Positions 7,846-17,606 are shown, numbered from the stretch's first letter. The stretch: 64,000 nucleotides of DNA from a virus (IMGVR_UViG_3300028008_001363:35857-99856); one strand, 5' to 3'. The notes: generated by a model not told the origin, from the letters alone. A program made the numbers and translations.

Positions 7846-10649
7846 GTTATGTAGATGCTTTCTACAACAAAGACAAAGACATTGTTCAAGTTGTAGAACG
7901 AATTAAAGGTAAACGTGTTTACAGTGATTATCCAGCGTGGCGTACTTTCTATGTGAAAGACCCACGTGGTGACCACACAAGTATTCACGGTGATAAAGTT
8001 CGTCAAATCAAATGTAAACGTCTCAAAGACCTCCATAAAGAACGAAAGATAAACGTAGGCAAAACATTTTACGAAAGTGATATGAAGCCTGAAGTTAAGT
8101 GTTTGAGTGAGAACTACAACGGCGTAGAATCACCAAAACTTAATACTGCTTTCTTCGATATTGAGACTGACTTTGATGCGACTAAAGGCTTCGCTGACCC
8201 TAGTGACCCGTTTATGGCAATCACAGCCATTACGGTTCATTTACAATGGCTTGACTTACTTGTCACACTCGTAATCCCACCAAAGGGTATGCGTGAGGGC
8301 GAAGGCTTAGAAGAGGCACAACGCATTTGTTCACAATTCGAAAACACAGAACTATACCTAAGTGAAGCAGATATGCTCAATGACTTCTTAGATGTGATTG
8401 AAGATGCTGATGTGTTGACTGGTTGGAACTCTGAAGGTTATGATATTCCATATACTGTTAATCGAATTACTAGAGTACTGAGTAAGTCACATACACGCAA
8501 GATGTGTTTGTGGGATTTAGTACCTCAGAAACGTAAGATTGTAAAATATGGTAAAGAACAAGAAACATTTGACTTGTTTGGTAGAATTCACCTCGACTAC
8601 TTAGAACTCTATCGTAAGTATACTTACCACGAAATGCATTCATATGCACTTGATACGATTGGTGAACATGAAGTAGGTGAACAAAAAGTTGCATATGATG
8701 GCACACTCGACCAGTTATATAACAATGACTTCTACAAATTCGTAGCCTATAACAGACAAGACGTTGCACTACTTGATAAGATTGATAAGAAACTAAGATT
8801 TATCGAATTAGCAAATGAGATTGCACACGATAATACAGTGAATATCAAAACAACAATGGGTGCTGTTGCTGTTACTGAACAAGCAATCATTAACGAAGCA
8901 CACAGACGAGGCATGGTTGTTCCTGACAGAAAAAGACGTGAATGGTCAGATGATGATGTTGATTTGAGTGATGAAGAATTACATGACTTAGAAATGCAAA
9001 AGGCCGCAGGTGCTTTCGTGGCAGTTCCTAAGAAAGGTTTACAGAAGTGGGTTGCAGGTATTGATATCAACTCTCTTTATCCATCAGTTATTCGTGCAAT
9101 GAATATGTCGCCAGAAACTATCGCTGGACAACTAAGACCAGATTTGACTGAAAAGATGATTGGTGACCGAATTAAAGAAGGCAGAAAAACTGGTGCTAAA
9201 ACATATGGGTCTTCTCAAGCATGGGATGAAACGTTTAGTTCAGAAGAGTTTCGTGTTCTAAATGAGAAAGACAAAGCAAGTAGAGTTACGTTAGTACTAG
9301 AAGATAGTCCATACGAAGACATGAAAACAACTCAAACAGTATCTGGTGCAGAAGCATATGACTTGATATTCAATAGCGGATTGAACTGGACTGTGACTGC
9401 AAATGGCACTATATTCAAACAAGATGTACAAGGTATTGTCCCTAGTTTGTTAGAACGTTGGTATGCAGAACGACAAGTGATGCAACAAAGCAAAAAGAAG
9501 GCTATTGCAGATGGTGATAAAGAACAAATCGCTTACTGGGATAAACGACAGTTAGTTAAAAAGATTAACTTGAACTCTCTGTATGGTGCGTTGTTGAACC
9601 AAGGTTGTCGTTTCTATGATAAGCGTATTGGTCAGAGTACAACACTTACGGGTCGTTGTATTACTCGACATATGGGTGCGAAAACAAATGAAGTTATCGC
9701 AGGTCATTACGACTATAAAGGTCCAGCAGTTATATATGGTGATACAGACTCCATTTACTATTCAATGTATCCCGTGTACCAGCAAGAGATTGATGATGGT
9801 TCTATAGAGTGGACTAAAGACAAGGTCTTAGAGTTATATGACGAAGTAGCAAATCAAGTGAATGCTAGTTTTCCAGACTTTATGAAAACGTTCTTTAATG
9901 TTCCTAGAAAAGAAGGCGAGATTATCGTTGCTGGTCGTGAGAACTGTGCCACACAAGGTATCTTTATTAAGAAGAAACGATATGCAATGCTTATCTATGA
10001 TGATGATGGCGAACGCCGTGATATAGATGGCAAACCAGGAAAGATTAAAGCGATGGGTCTTGACCTTAAACGTTCTGATACTCCTGGTTATATGCAAGAT
10101 TTTCTCAGTGAAGTTCTACTGAAAGTATTGACTGAAGGAACACGTGAAGAAGTCATTAAAATGGTCAAAGAGTTTAAGAAAGAGTTTAGAGCAAAGCCAG
10201 GTTGGGAAAAAGGTTCTCAATCTCGTGTGAACAATTTGACTTCATATAAGAACCGTGTGAATGCCGCTAAGAAGGCAATGGCTAAAGATATGAATGCGGG
10301 CGGTGATGCATCTAAGAAAGACAAAGTACATCTTCCTGGTCACGTGTCAGCCGCATTGAACTGGAATATGTTACGTGAACTTAACCAAGACAAGTATGCA
10401 GTAGAGATTGTAGATGGTATGAAGTGTATCATTTGTAAACTAAAACCAAATACGTTCAAGTTAAAGAGTGTGGCATATCCAATTGATGCTACAAAGATAC
10501 CACAATGGTTTCAGGATTTGCCATTCGACCACGAGTTAATGGAACAAACGATTGTTGATAAGAAGTTAGACAACTTGATTGGTGTTTTGAATTGGGATAT
10601 GAGTGATGCAAATGCATCCGAAACTTTTGACAACTTGTTTGATTTATAA
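7842..10649 (+). CDS. 43: T4-like family B DNA polymerase (gp43)
   Basis: The replicative DNA polymerase, with a proofreading 3'-5' exonuclease. Exonuclease motifs are FFDIETDFD and TGWNSEGYDIP; polymerase motif A is DINSLYPSVIR, motif B is KINLNSLYGAL and motif C is YGDTDSIYYS. At 935 residues it is near the length of T4 gp43, and it appears as one intact gene without the splits or inteins seen in some relatives. It acts with the clamp at 11245 and the RNase H at 14449. Confidence 0.97.
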   Translation: MSYVDAFYNKDKDIVQVVERIKGKRVYSDYPAWRTFYVKDPRGDHTSIHGDKVRQIKCKRLKDLHKERKINVGKTFYESDMKPEVKCLSENYNGVESPKLNTAFFDIETDFDATKGFADPSDPFMAITAITVHLQWLDLLVTLVIPPKGMREGEGLEEAQRICSQFENTELYLSEADMLNDFLDVIEDADVLTGWNSEGYDIPYTVNRITRVLSKSHTRKMCLWDLVPQKRKIVKYGKEQETFDLFGRIHLDYLELYRKYTYHEMHSYALDTIGEHEVGEQKVAYDGTLDQLYNNDFYKFVAYNRQDVALLDKIDKKLRFIELANEIAHDNTVNIKTTMGAVAVTEQAIINEAHRRGMVVPDRKRREWSDDDVDLSDEELHDLEMQKAAGAFVAVPKKGLQKWVAGIDINSLYPSVIRAMNMSPETIAGQLRPDLTEKMIGDRIKEGRKTGAKTYGSSQAWDETFSSEEFRVLNEKDKASRVTLVLEDSPYEDMKTTQTVSGAEAYDLIFNSGLNWTVTANGTIFKQDVQGIVPSLLERWYAERQVMQQSKKKAIADGDKEQIAYWDKRQLVKKINLNSLYGALLNQGCRFYDKRIGQSTTLTGRCITRHMGAKTNEVIAGHYDYKGPAVIYGDTDSIYYSMYPVYQQEIDDGSIEWTKDKVLELYDEVANQVNASFPDFMKTFFNVPRKEGEIIVAGRENCATQGIFIKKKRYAMLIYDDDGERRDIDGKPGKIKAMGLDLKRSDTPGYMQDFLSEVLLKVLTEGTREEVIKMVKEFKKEFRAKPGWEKGSQSRVNNLTSYKNRVNAAKKAMAKDMNAGGDASKKDKVHLPGHVSAALNWNMLRELNQDKYAVEIVDGMKCIICKLKPNTFKLKSVAYPIDATKIPQWFQDLPFDHELMEQTIVDKKLDNLIGVLNWDMSDANASETFDNLFDL

Positions 10650-11191
10650 TGAGCAATACTTACACAGACTTGATTCAGAGACGGGCGAGAAACAAAGAGT
10701 CAGATGAATGTTATACACCATCTGACCAAGTTCAACCACTTCTGAAATACATCGATAAAGATAAAACTTATTATGAAGCGACTAGTGGAACATCTAATCT
10801 AATCGTAGATGGCTTTAACAACAATGGATATAAGATAGTACCAAGTGAGGGTAAAGACTTTTTCGATTGTGAGCCAGATGATGTGTATGATGGAATTATA
10901 ACTAATCCACCATATAGTATCAAAGATAAGTTTATAGAACACTGCTATGCCCTAGGTAAACCATTCGCATTGTTATTGCCTGTAACGAGTTTTCAAGGTG
11001 GGAAACGAGGTAGAATGTTTATAGAGCATGGTATGTCTACACTTGTATATAATAATCGTGTAGACTTTACAGGAAAGGGTAATCCAACATTTGGTAATGC
11101 TTGGTTTATGCATGGGTTTTTACCCCCTAATACGATTTATTGGGTAGATAACCCTAAACAAAGTAAGAAAACCAAGTCAATTATAGGTTGA
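10649..11191 (+). CDS. Adenine-specific DNA methyltransferase-like protein
   Basis: The motif TNPPYS at 85-90 is the catalytic motif IV of N6-adenine (or related amino) methyltransferases. The SAM-binding motif I would be YEATSGTSN (42-50), which is a degenerate form. At 180 residues it is short, with no visible target-recognition domain. The start overlaps the polymerase stop by one base. It could protect phage DNA or be a small methyltransferase of other specificity. Confidence 0.7.
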   Translation: MSNTYTDLIQRRARNKESDECYTPSDQVQPLLKYIDKDKTYYEATSGTSNLIVDGFNNNGYKIVPSEGKDFFDCEPDDVYDGIITNPPYSIKDKFIEHCYALGKPFALLLPVTSFQGGKRGRMFIEHGMSTLVYNNRVDFTGKGNPTFGNAWFMHGFLPPNTIYWVDNPKQSKKTKSIIG

Positions 11192-11217
11192 CAAACGGTA
11201 ATGGAATATGTTATAAT
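11188..11217 (+). promoter_or_regulatory. Sigma-70-like promoter for sliding clamp
   Basis: TTGACA (11188-11193) and TATAAT (11212-11217) are 18 bases apart, with a TG just upstream of the -10 element. The promoter overlaps the end of the methyltransferase gene. Confidence 0.75.
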
Positions 11218-11244
11218 TAATGAAATCAATCAGGAGAACTAAAC

Positions 11245-12000
11245 ATGCGTGATATTTTAAAAGATATTGTAAAACATACACACTCACTTGGAATTATCCA
11301 AGCGGCTAAAGTGACAACAGATGCTGAAGGAACTACAATCGATGCAATGGACGATGACCGTACTGTTGTTTTGCGTGGTAAACTACATTCACCTGTTGCT
11401 GAATTCGAAGGTAAGTTTGGTCTAGGTAGACTAGGCGTACTTAACGGACTACTTAGTTATAGCAGTGAAGACAAAGAAGGCAACATGGTACAATCTGAAG
11501 TCAAGGTTGGTACAGAAACACGTAATGGTGAAGATGTAACTACTGAACTAAACTTCTCAATGCCAGGTGGCTTCGATAGTTCGTATCGTGTAATCGTATC
11601 AGAACTAGTAGACGCACAAATCAAAACTGCAAGTTTTCGTGGTGCGGCATGGAATGTAGAGATTATGCCTACACAAAAAGCAATCAAAGACCTACAATAC
11701 TTTGCAGGTATTCTTGGTGCTTTTGACCCGTTACTTACTGCAAGAACAGTTAACGGCAACTTAGTATTCTTTATTGGTGATAGTTCAACAGATAAAGTAG
11801 AACTTCCATTTGCAAGTAACGTAGAGGGTGAACTAAAGACAGGTTGGTCATTCCCATTGTCAACAGTTCTAACTATTCTTAAACTAAGTGACACAAGCAC
11901 AATGAACATGAAGATTTCAGACCAAGGTGCTATGATGATTGCAGTTGATAGTGGGTTGGGTATGTATGAATATATTTTACCAGCAAAAGCAGGTAACTAA
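11245..12000 (+). CDS. 45: Sliding clamp (gp45)
   Basis: The 251-residue protein matches the T4 gp45 family in length and N-terminal pattern (ILKDIVKHTHSLGI and the GLGRLGVLNGLLSY segment). It would trimerise around DNA, tether the polymerase, and take part in late transcription by contacting gp33/gp55-type factors. It has its own promoter and a good ribosome binding site (CAGGAG). The clamp loader is not in this window. Confidence 0.9.
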   Translation: MRDILKDIVKHTHSLGIIQAAKVTTDAEGTTIDAMDDDRTVVLRGKLHSPVAEFEGKFGLGRLGVLNGLLSYSSEDKEGNMVQSEVKVGTETRNGEDVTTELNFSMPGGFDSSYRVIVSELVDAQIKTASFRGAAWNVEIMPTQKAIKDLQYFAGILGAFDPLLTARTVNGNLVFFIGDSSTDKVELPFASNVEGELKTGWSFPLSTVLTILKLSDTSTMNMKISDQGAMMIAVDSGLGMYEYILPAKAGN

Positions 12001-12002
12001 AT

Positions 12003-12010
12003 TATAAATA
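12003..12010 (+). promoter_or_regulatory. T4-like late promoter TATAAATA
   Basis: An exact TATAAATA lies 30 bases upstream of the ATG at 12041, a normal distance for a T4-type late promoter. Confidence 0.5.
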
Positions 12011-12040
12011 CATCAGAGAGGTCTAATATAGGAGAAGCAA

Positions 12041-12250
12041 ATGACTACACCCGTAAGACCAGACGTTGACGAAAAGAAACGTACACGCCTCATATATTTA
12101 AAGAAACAACACAGAGACCTAGACAACGGTATAACTACTGCATACAATATGCGTACTGAAGACCTAGTAGTTTCTAAACTTAAGTTGAAGAAGTTGCATC
12201 TAAAAGAAGAAATTCTACGGCTAGAAGAAGAGTTAGCAGGAAACTTGTGA
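12041..12250 (+). CDS. Small DUF465/YdcH-like helical protein
   Basis: A 69-residue protein with the pattern LKKQHRDLDNGI, then LKLKKLHLKEEILRLEEEL, typical of the DUF465 (YdcH-like) helical hairpin family found in proteobacteria and many phages. The function of the family is unknown. It has a good Shine-Dalgarno (ATAGGAG) and overlaps the next gene's GTG start by 4 bases. Confidence 0.65.
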   Translation: MTTPVRPDVDEKKRTRLIYLKKQHRDLDNGITTAYNMRTEDLVVSKLKLKKLHLKEEILRLEEELAGNL

Positions 12251-12798
12251 CTATTATAAAACCTACACCAAAAACTATTCAAAATTTGATTAGAGTAATA
12301 CCAGACCATCCTAGGCCTGGTGTTCTCTATCAGGATATGGCTAGTATATTTAATGCACCTCAAGGTCTTCAACATGTAATGACTTTGTTTTCAGACTATA
12401 TTGAAGAAAACAATATTCAATTTAACAAAATCATTGGGCTAGATGCTCGTGGTTTTCCTATGGCAGGTGCATTAAGTTCACAAACTGGTATACCATTTTC
12501 TATGGCTAGAAAGAAAGGTAAACTACCAGGTGAAACTATCTTTACACAATATGAACTAGAATATGGAACTGATGAATTACATCTACAGAAAGGTGCAATA
12601 CAAAGAGGTGACAAAGTTCTGGTCATAGATGATGTTATTGCAACTGGTGGGACACTAGGTGCTGTGATTACATTAACTGATAGATTTGGTGCTGATATTA
12701 GTAGTATACTAAGTATAATGGAACTAGAGTTTTTAGGTGGTGGTGCTAAGTTACGAGACGAAGGCTACGATGTATACTCTATACTCCAAGAACAATAA
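12247..12798 (+). CDS. apt: Adenine phosphoribosyltransferase
   Basis: Converts adenine and PRPP to AMP. The PRPP-binding loop is clear (VLVIDDVIATGGT, residues 124-136), and the N-terminal IPDHPRPGVLYQDM matches the APRT-specific segment. The 183-residue length is normal for bacterial Apt. The GTG start at 12247 overlaps the previous stop. It lies next to metK, which fits recovery of adenine from 5'-deoxyadenosine or methylthioadenosine produced by SAM-using enzymes; that link is inference. Confidence 0.9.
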   Translation: MTIIKPTPKTIQNLIRVIPDHPRPGVLYQDMASIFNAPQGLQHVMTLFSDYIEENNIQFNKIIGLDARGFPMAGALSSQTGIPFSMARKKGKLPGETIFTQYELEYGTDELHLQKGAIQRGDKVLVIDDVIATGGTLGAVITLTDRFGADISSILSIMELEFLGGGAKLRDEGYDVYSILQEQ

Positions 12799-12813
12799 CA
12801 TAAAAGGGTTTAA

Positions 12814-13896
12814 ATGAACAACTATATTTTTACAAGCGAAAGTGTAAGCGATGGACATCCAGATAAAGTTTCTGACCAGATTAGTGATGCATTAGTTGAT
12901 GCAGGACTAAAGAATGGCGATGAAACTACTCGTGTTGCTATCGAAACACTTGTAACCACTAACCACGTAACGGTAGCGGGTGAAGTAAAGAACTTTAACG
13001 TAGATAATGTAAAAGATATTATACGAGATAAAGTTAAAGAAATTGGCTATGAACAAGAAGGATTTCATTGGGATAATTTAAATATCTATAATGAAATACA
13101 TTCACAATCAGGTGATATTGGATTAGGTACTGATGACTTTGGTGCAGGTGACCAAGGCATTATGTTTGGCTATGCAACTAATGAAAACGATGCAATGCTA
13201 CCAGCACCAATTTACTATTCACATGAAATTCTAAAGAAACTAAAAGAACTTAGATTAGATGGATATGATTTCTTACTTCCAGATGCTAAGTCTCAAGTAA
13301 GTATTCAGTATGTTGGTGGTCGTGTTCAACGAGCAGACCAAATTGTAGTAAGTACACAACATAAACAGGGCTTTATGCATAGTCTTAAAGCACCAGTGAA
13401 AGAAGCAGTCAATAGTGTAATGGGAGATTTAATAGATGACAATACTAAATGGCATATCAATCCTACAGGCAATTTTGTCATTGGTGGTCCTGATGGTGAT
13501 ACAGGACTCACCGGGCGTAAGATTATCGTTGATACTTATGGTGGCTATGCTCCCCATGGTGGTGGTGCTTTTAGTGGAAAAGACCCCACAAAAGTCGACC
13601 GAAGTGCCGCCTATATGGCACGGTGGTTAGCAAAGAATGTTGTAGCAGACAATATGGCAGATTGGTGTCAAATTCAATTGTCATATGCTATTGGTGTAAA
13701 AGAACCAACAAGTATCTATATAGATAGTAATGGACACAACAGAACTATTCAAAAGTTTATCGAAGAAAACATTGACCTAACACCAAAGGGTATCATTGAT
13801 AGATTTGATTTATTCAAGTTTTATGGTTATAGTGAAAACTGTATCTACGGACACTTTGGCAACAAAGATGTACCATGGGAAAAGATTGGATGGTAA
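12814..13896 (+). CDS. metK: S-adenosylmethionine synthetase
   Basis: Makes SAM from methionine and ATP. The N-terminal FTSESVSDGHPDK, the central GAGDQGIMFGYA and the C-terminal GGGAFSGKDPTKVDRS are MetK family signatures. At 360 residues it is slightly shorter than the usual 380 or so, but all signature blocks are present. It has its own weak ribosome binding site (AAAAGGG) after apt. Its presence fits the large number of SAM-dependent enzymes encoded in this window. Confidence 0.95.
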   Translation: MNNYIFTSESVSDGHPDKVSDQISDALVDAGLKNGDETTRVAIETLVTTNHVTVAGEVKNFNVDNVKDIIRDKVKEIGYEQEGFHWDNLNIYNEIHSQSGDIGLGTDDFGAGDQGIMFGYATNENDAMLPAPIYYSHEILKKLKELRLDGYDFLLPDAKSQVSIQYVGGRVQRADQIVVSTQHKQGFMHSLKAPVKEAVNSVMGDLIDDNTKWHINPTGNFVIGGPDGDTGLTGRKIIVDTYGGYAPHGGGAFSGKDPTKVDRSAAYMARWLAKNVVADNMADWCQIQLSYAIGVKEPTSIYIDSNGHNRTIQKFIEENIDLTPKGIIDRFDLFKFYGYSENCIYGHFGNKDVPWEKIGW

Positions 13897-13917
13897 CAAT
13901 TGAAAAGGAGAAATATT

Positions 13918-14385
13918 ATGGCAAAGACACTTAATCCAAATTCATGGTTTGGCACGCCAGAAGAAAAAGAACGAGCGATTGCTAGGCGCATCACCGATGA
14001 AAAAGAACAAGCAATTGCACTAGAAGAAATCAATTTCAAGTATGGTCATACAGACCAACATACTTACGACAAGAACATGGCTACACATAAAGGTGAACAG
14101 TATGTTCGAGTTATTGGTATGGAATTAGACAAAGATAAACCAGGACAAGGTTTCTTTGAGTTAGATTTCAACGACCAATTCGTAGAATATCTTGCACAGA
14201 ATGGCTATGAAGGTTTAGAACAAGAACAAATCGTTGATAATTGGTTCAATGATTTATGTAAGAACATTGTACTAAATGATTTAGAAGACGAAGAAGGCAT
14301 TAGAAGAAGCGTAATGTCTGATAGCAAAGATGGACTAATCATTAGTAAAGTCAAAACTGACAAGGATACTTCAGAATATTATTAA
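13918..14385 (+). CDS. Conserved phage protein of unknown function
   Basis: A 155-residue acidic protein that I do not recognise. I start it at ATG 13918, preceded by AAAAGGAGAAAT, rather than the upstream in-frame TTG at 13900. The N-terminus has a charged helical stretch (TPEEKERAIARRITDEKEQAI). It sits between metK and RNase H, and the promoter for RNase H follows its stop. Confidence 0.7.
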   Translation: MAKTLNPNSWFGTPEEKERAIARRITDEKEQAIALEEINFKYGHTDQHTYDKNMATHKGEQYVRVIGMELDKDKPGQGFFELDFNDQFVEYLAQNGYEGLEQEQIVDNWFNDLCKNIVLNDLEDEEGIRRSVMSDSKDGLIISKVKTDKDTSEYY

Positions 14386-14387
14386 AC

Positions 14388-14416
14388 TTGACCATTTTAA
14401 CAAGTTGTGTTATAAT
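14388..14416 (+). promoter_or_regulatory. Sigma-70-like promoter for RNase H
   Basis: TTGACC (14388-14393) and TATAAT (14411-14416) are 17 bases apart, with TG upstream of the -10 element. Confidence 0.7.
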
Positions 14417-14448
14417 AGTAGTAACTTTAATACAGTAGTGAGGAATAC

Positions 14449-15447
14449 ATGAGTACCTATATCTTAGTTGATTCGTTTAATATGTATCACAGAGCCAAAC
14501 ACGTAGCAATGCGTGGTGCTAATATTGATATGAAAATCGGTATGGCATACCACATTATGCTTAGTAGTGTAAAACTATGTTATAACAAATTCAATGCAGA
14601 CCATGCCGTGTTCTGCCTAGAAGGTCGCAGTTGGCGTAAAGACTTCTATGAGCCATATAAGAAGAATAGAAAAGTTGCTCAAATGGCTAAGAGTGTTAGA
14701 GAGCAAGAAGAAGACCAAATCATGTTCGATGCCTATGCAGACATGGTAGAGTTTTTAGATACAAAAACTAATGTAACTATGTTACGAAATCCAGAAGCAG
14801 AAGCAGACGATATGATTGCTTTGTTTATTGAGGCGCATCCAAATGATAATCATATTATCGTATCAAGCGATAGTGATTACTTTCAACTTATCACTGACAA
14901 TGTAACTATGTATGATGGTGTACAAAATCGTATCATTACTAAAGATGGTTTCTTTAAAGATGATAAGAATATGACCCCTATCAAAGAGAAGAAGACTGGT
15001 GAGATTAAAGAGAAAGTAGACCCGAAGTGGGCATTGTTTGAGAAATGTGTCCGTGGCGATACATCAGATAATATCTTTTCAGCATATCCTGGCTGTCGTA
15101 AGAAAGGTACCAAGAACAAGATTGGTATGTTAGAAGCATTCGCAGATAAAGATGCTGGTGGTTTCAACTGGAATAACTTTATGTTACAACGCTGGACTGA
15201 CCATAATGGTGAAGAACATACTGTCCGTGAAGACTATGAACGCAATGTTAAACTAGTAGACTTAACGGCTCAACCACATGAACTTAAAGTAAAGTTTATT
15301 GAAACTATTGCAGAGAATAGTATTCCTAAGACTAATGCTGGTGTTGGTATGAACTTCTTAAAGTTCTGTGGCATACATGATTTACAAAATCTTGCTAAGT
15401 CACCTGACGAACTTGCTAAAATACTTAACAATCCGTATCCGTCTTAA
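14449..15447 (+). CDS. rnh: T4 RNase H-like 5'-3' exonuclease (FEN/PIN family)
   Basis: Removes RNA primers and flaps during replication. Metal-binding carboxylates of the FEN family are visible: Asp8 in LVDSFN, the EAEADDM cluster, and SSDSDYFQLI; the later GDTSDNI segment matches the helix-hairpin-helix region (H3TH) entry. The length of 332 residues is near T4 RNase H (305). It has its own promoter and shares one base with the next gene. Confidence 0.9.
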   Translation: MSTYILVDSFNMYHRAKHVAMRGANIDMKIGMAYHIMLSSVKLCYNKFNADHAVFCLEGRSWRKDFYEPYKKNRKVAQMAKSVREQEEDQIMFDAYADMVEFLDTKTNVTMLRNPEAEADDMIALFIEAHPNDNHIIVSSDSDYFQLITDNVTMYDGVQNRIITKDGFFKDDKNMTPIKEKKTGEIKEKVDPKWALFEKCVRGDTSDNIFSAYPGCRKKGTKNKIGMLEAFADKDAGGFNWNNFMLQRWTDHNGEEHTVREDYERNVKLVDLTAQPHELKVKFIETIAENSIPKTNAGVGMNFLKFCGIHDLQNLAKSPDELAKILNNPYPS

Positions 15448-16166
15448 TGCATTTTATATTTGACGTAGATGGTACTCTAACACCAAGTAGAGATAGAATA
15501 GATGAAGACTTTAGACTATGGTTCTTAGAGTTCATCAAGTGGAATAATGTTTACTTAGTTACAGGAAGTGATAGAAGTAAAACAGAAGAACAAGTTGGTG
15601 AAGAAGTATTTGAAAAGGTAGAATGTGTATACAATTCTTCTGGCAATACCAAATATAAAAATGGTATATGCGTAATGAATTCAAAAAACTTAGAACTGCC
15701 ACGTGATGCGTATGCTTTCTTATTAAAGAAATCTATTAGTAGTGATTTTGATATCGCCACAGGCAATCATTTTGAAGCAAGACCAGGACTATTAAACTTT
15801 AGTGTTGTTGGTAGAAATGCTAACAGAGTACAACGAAAGAAGTATGTTAAGTTTGATACTACAACTAATGAAAGACAAAAGATTTCTGATGAATTTAACA
15901 AAAAGTTTACTGGTAAGTTTGGTCTAATATCACAGGTTGCAGGTGAAACAGGATTAGATATTATTGAGATGGGTAAAGACAAAGCACAAATATTAAAGGA
16001 TTTTACATTCCAAGATAAGTTGATATTCTTTGGTGACAACATACAATGGGGCGGCAACGATTATGGCATTGCACAAGCAATTGAATATGGTCCATATGCG
16101 TACAGTGAATGTCACAATGTAAAGAATTGGAAAGAAACTTGGAAGATACTAAAAAGATTTAAATGA
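15447..16166 (+). CDS. Phosphomannomutase-like HAD enzyme
   Basis: A HAD-superfamily protein with catalytic Asp6 and Asp8 in FDVDGTLTPSR, and a late motif FFGDNIQWGGNDYGIA. The ARPGLLNFSVVGRNA segment is typical of eukaryotic-type phosphomannomutases, which convert mannose-6-P to mannose-1-P for GDP-mannose synthesis. In a phage this suggests sugar-nucleotide metabolism or changes to host surface glycans. It overlaps both neighbours, so it is translated with the RNase H operon. Confidence 0.8.
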   Translation: MHFIFDVDGTLTPSRDRIDEDFRLWFLEFIKWNNVYLVTGSDRSKTEEQVGEEVFEKVECVYNSSGNTKYKNGICVMNSKNLELPRDAYAFLLKKSISSDFDIATGNHFEARPGLLNFSVVGRNANRVQRKKYVKFDTTTNERQKISDEFNKKFTGKFGLISQVAGETGLDIIEMGKDKAQILKDFTFQDKLIFFGDNIQWGGNDYGIAQAIEYGPYAYSECHNVKNWKETWKILKRFK

Positions 16167-16696
16167 TATATACGAAAGAAATAGTTAAAGATAAGTTTTG
16201 GATTGTAGAGAATTCAGGAGTTAAAATAGGAACAATACGTTTCTGTTCGTCTGATGATTTTGAATTGAATTTGAGAGACGATGAACTATCAACTAACGAG
16301 CATATATCATTGTCTGAACTTACCTCACGTTTTGGTGAAAAGATACTAGAAGCAAAAGAAACTACTGTAAAGATTGTTGATGAAAACAAAGTAGGACCTC
16401 GTGGTGGATGGAATACTTCACCAGCAGATATCGATGGCTATCCTTCTAAACATGTAGTATATAATACTGAAACAATTGAACTAAAAGACAAACAAATACC
16501 AACTTATACCAAAAGTGCGACAAGCAAAGTAAGATATGCCGCTGGATACTATGGAGTAAGATTTCCAAGTGACTGGCGATGGTTTTATGGCGGTAAACTA
16601 GAAACACTAAATACATGTGATTTCATAGGACCTTTTAAAACGAAATCAGAAATGCAAACTGAAACATTATTGGCGAACAAACGAGATGGATTATAA
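16163..16696 (+). CDS. Unknown phage protein
   Basis: A 177-residue protein with no motif I recognise. The C-terminal half is rich in aromatic residues (YYGVRFPSDWRWFYGG). It is joined by an ATGA overlap to the phosphomannomutase-like gene and overlaps the next small gene by 11 bases, so it belongs to the same transcription unit. Confidence 0.65.
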   Translation: MIYTKEIVKDKFWIVENSGVKIGTIRFCSSDDFELNLRDDELSTNEHISLSELTSRFGEKILEAKETTVKIVDENKVGPRGGWNTSPADIDGYPSKHVVYNTETIELKDKQIPTYTKSATSKVRYAAGYYGVRFPSDWRWFYGGKLETLNTCDFIGPFKTKSEMQTETLLANKRDGL

Positions 16697-16877
16697 AAGT
16701 TTAAAAGATTTTCTAGCAACAATCAAACGTATAAATCTAAGAGGCGATAACAAGATAGTATTGCCAATGAAAGATGCAATAGATATTCAAAATGATATTG
16801 CTTTACTATTACTAGAACTAAAAGATAAAGACTCAGGAACAACTAAAGTTTTTGATGGTGGAACCTTTGATAAATGA
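16686..16877 (+). CDS. Small unknown phage protein
   Basis: A 63-residue protein starting inside the 3' end of the preceding gene and ending with an ATGA overlap into the SGNH-like gene. No motif is recognised. The tight coupling on both sides supports it as a real gene. Confidence 0.6.
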   Translation: MDYKSLKDFLATIKRINLRGDNKIVLPMKDAIDIQNDIALLLLELKDKDSGTTKVFDGGTFDK

Positions 16878-17602
16878 TTGGTATATTTGGTGATAGTTTT
16901 AGTGATGAAATTGATACTAGTATAGGTGGATATCTAGGAGGCTGGCCATCTGCTTTAGGTAAGTTGTATGATGAAGAAATAGAGAATTTTAGTGAATCAT
17001 CTACATCTATTTCATATAGTTATCAAAAATTCTGTGAGCAAGATTTAAGTAAATATTCAAAGGTTGTCTTTGTTGTTACCTATCCAACTAGACAACTTCT
17101 TATTAATAACGCAGAACACAAATCAATACAGTTTCAAGGTGATGTAACTCGGTCGATTCAACATAACAAAGACTTTAATATAGACTTAACCTTATCAGAC
17201 AAACGTGTATTAGAATACCAAGAAAACATAACTGCATTTTATCCTGACACATGGAACTTCGTTAAAAGAGCAGTAAAAGGTGATGTTTTACACTCGCATA
17301 AGAATGCTCTAGTATTGGACGTAGAATTACTAGGTACTATAACTACTTTAGGATTAAATACTCCTATGGCTCCTTGGTTTACAACACCAAAAGGTGAAGA
17401 ATGGCATACTAAATATATAGAGACTGCCGAACTAGGAAGAGTGTGTCATTTTAGTACGCAACAAAATATAGAGTTAGCAGTTCTTATTAAAGATTACTTT
17501 GATAATGGGATTGATATACATAATGAGATTAAATGGCACACAGATAAATATTTTACTATACCAGAATCAATGGAAGATGCTGGTCTTAAATTGAGAAGGT
17601 AG
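16874..17602 (+). CDS. SGNH/GDSL-like hydrolase, copy 1
   Basis: A 242-residue protein starts IGIFGDSFS, the block I motif of SGNH (GDSL) hydrolases with the nucleophile Ser in GDSF. The family cleaves esters, often acetyl groups on sugars. A likely late catalytic His is in RVCHFS; I cannot identify the Asp partner with certainty. The next gene is a diverged duplicate sharing the GDSF start and the FDNGxDIHN ending. Confidence 0.65.
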   Translation: MIGIFGDSFSDEIDTSIGGYLGGWPSALGKLYDEEIENFSESSTSISYSYQKFCEQDLSKYSKVVFVVTYPTRQLLINNAEHKSIQFQGDVTRSIQHNKDFNIDLTLSDKRVLEYQENITAFYPDTWNFVKRAVKGDVLHSHKNALVLDVELLGTITTLGLNTPMAPWFTTPKGEEWHTKYIETAELGRVCHFSTQQNIELAVLIKDYFDNGIDIHNEIKWHTDKYFTIPESMEDAGLKLRR

Positions 17603-17606
17603 TCAA

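Noticed and set aside
13900-13917. Upstream TTG start for the 13918 gene
   Set aside because: The AAAAGGAG site is positioned for ATG 13918 and would lie inside the longer version.
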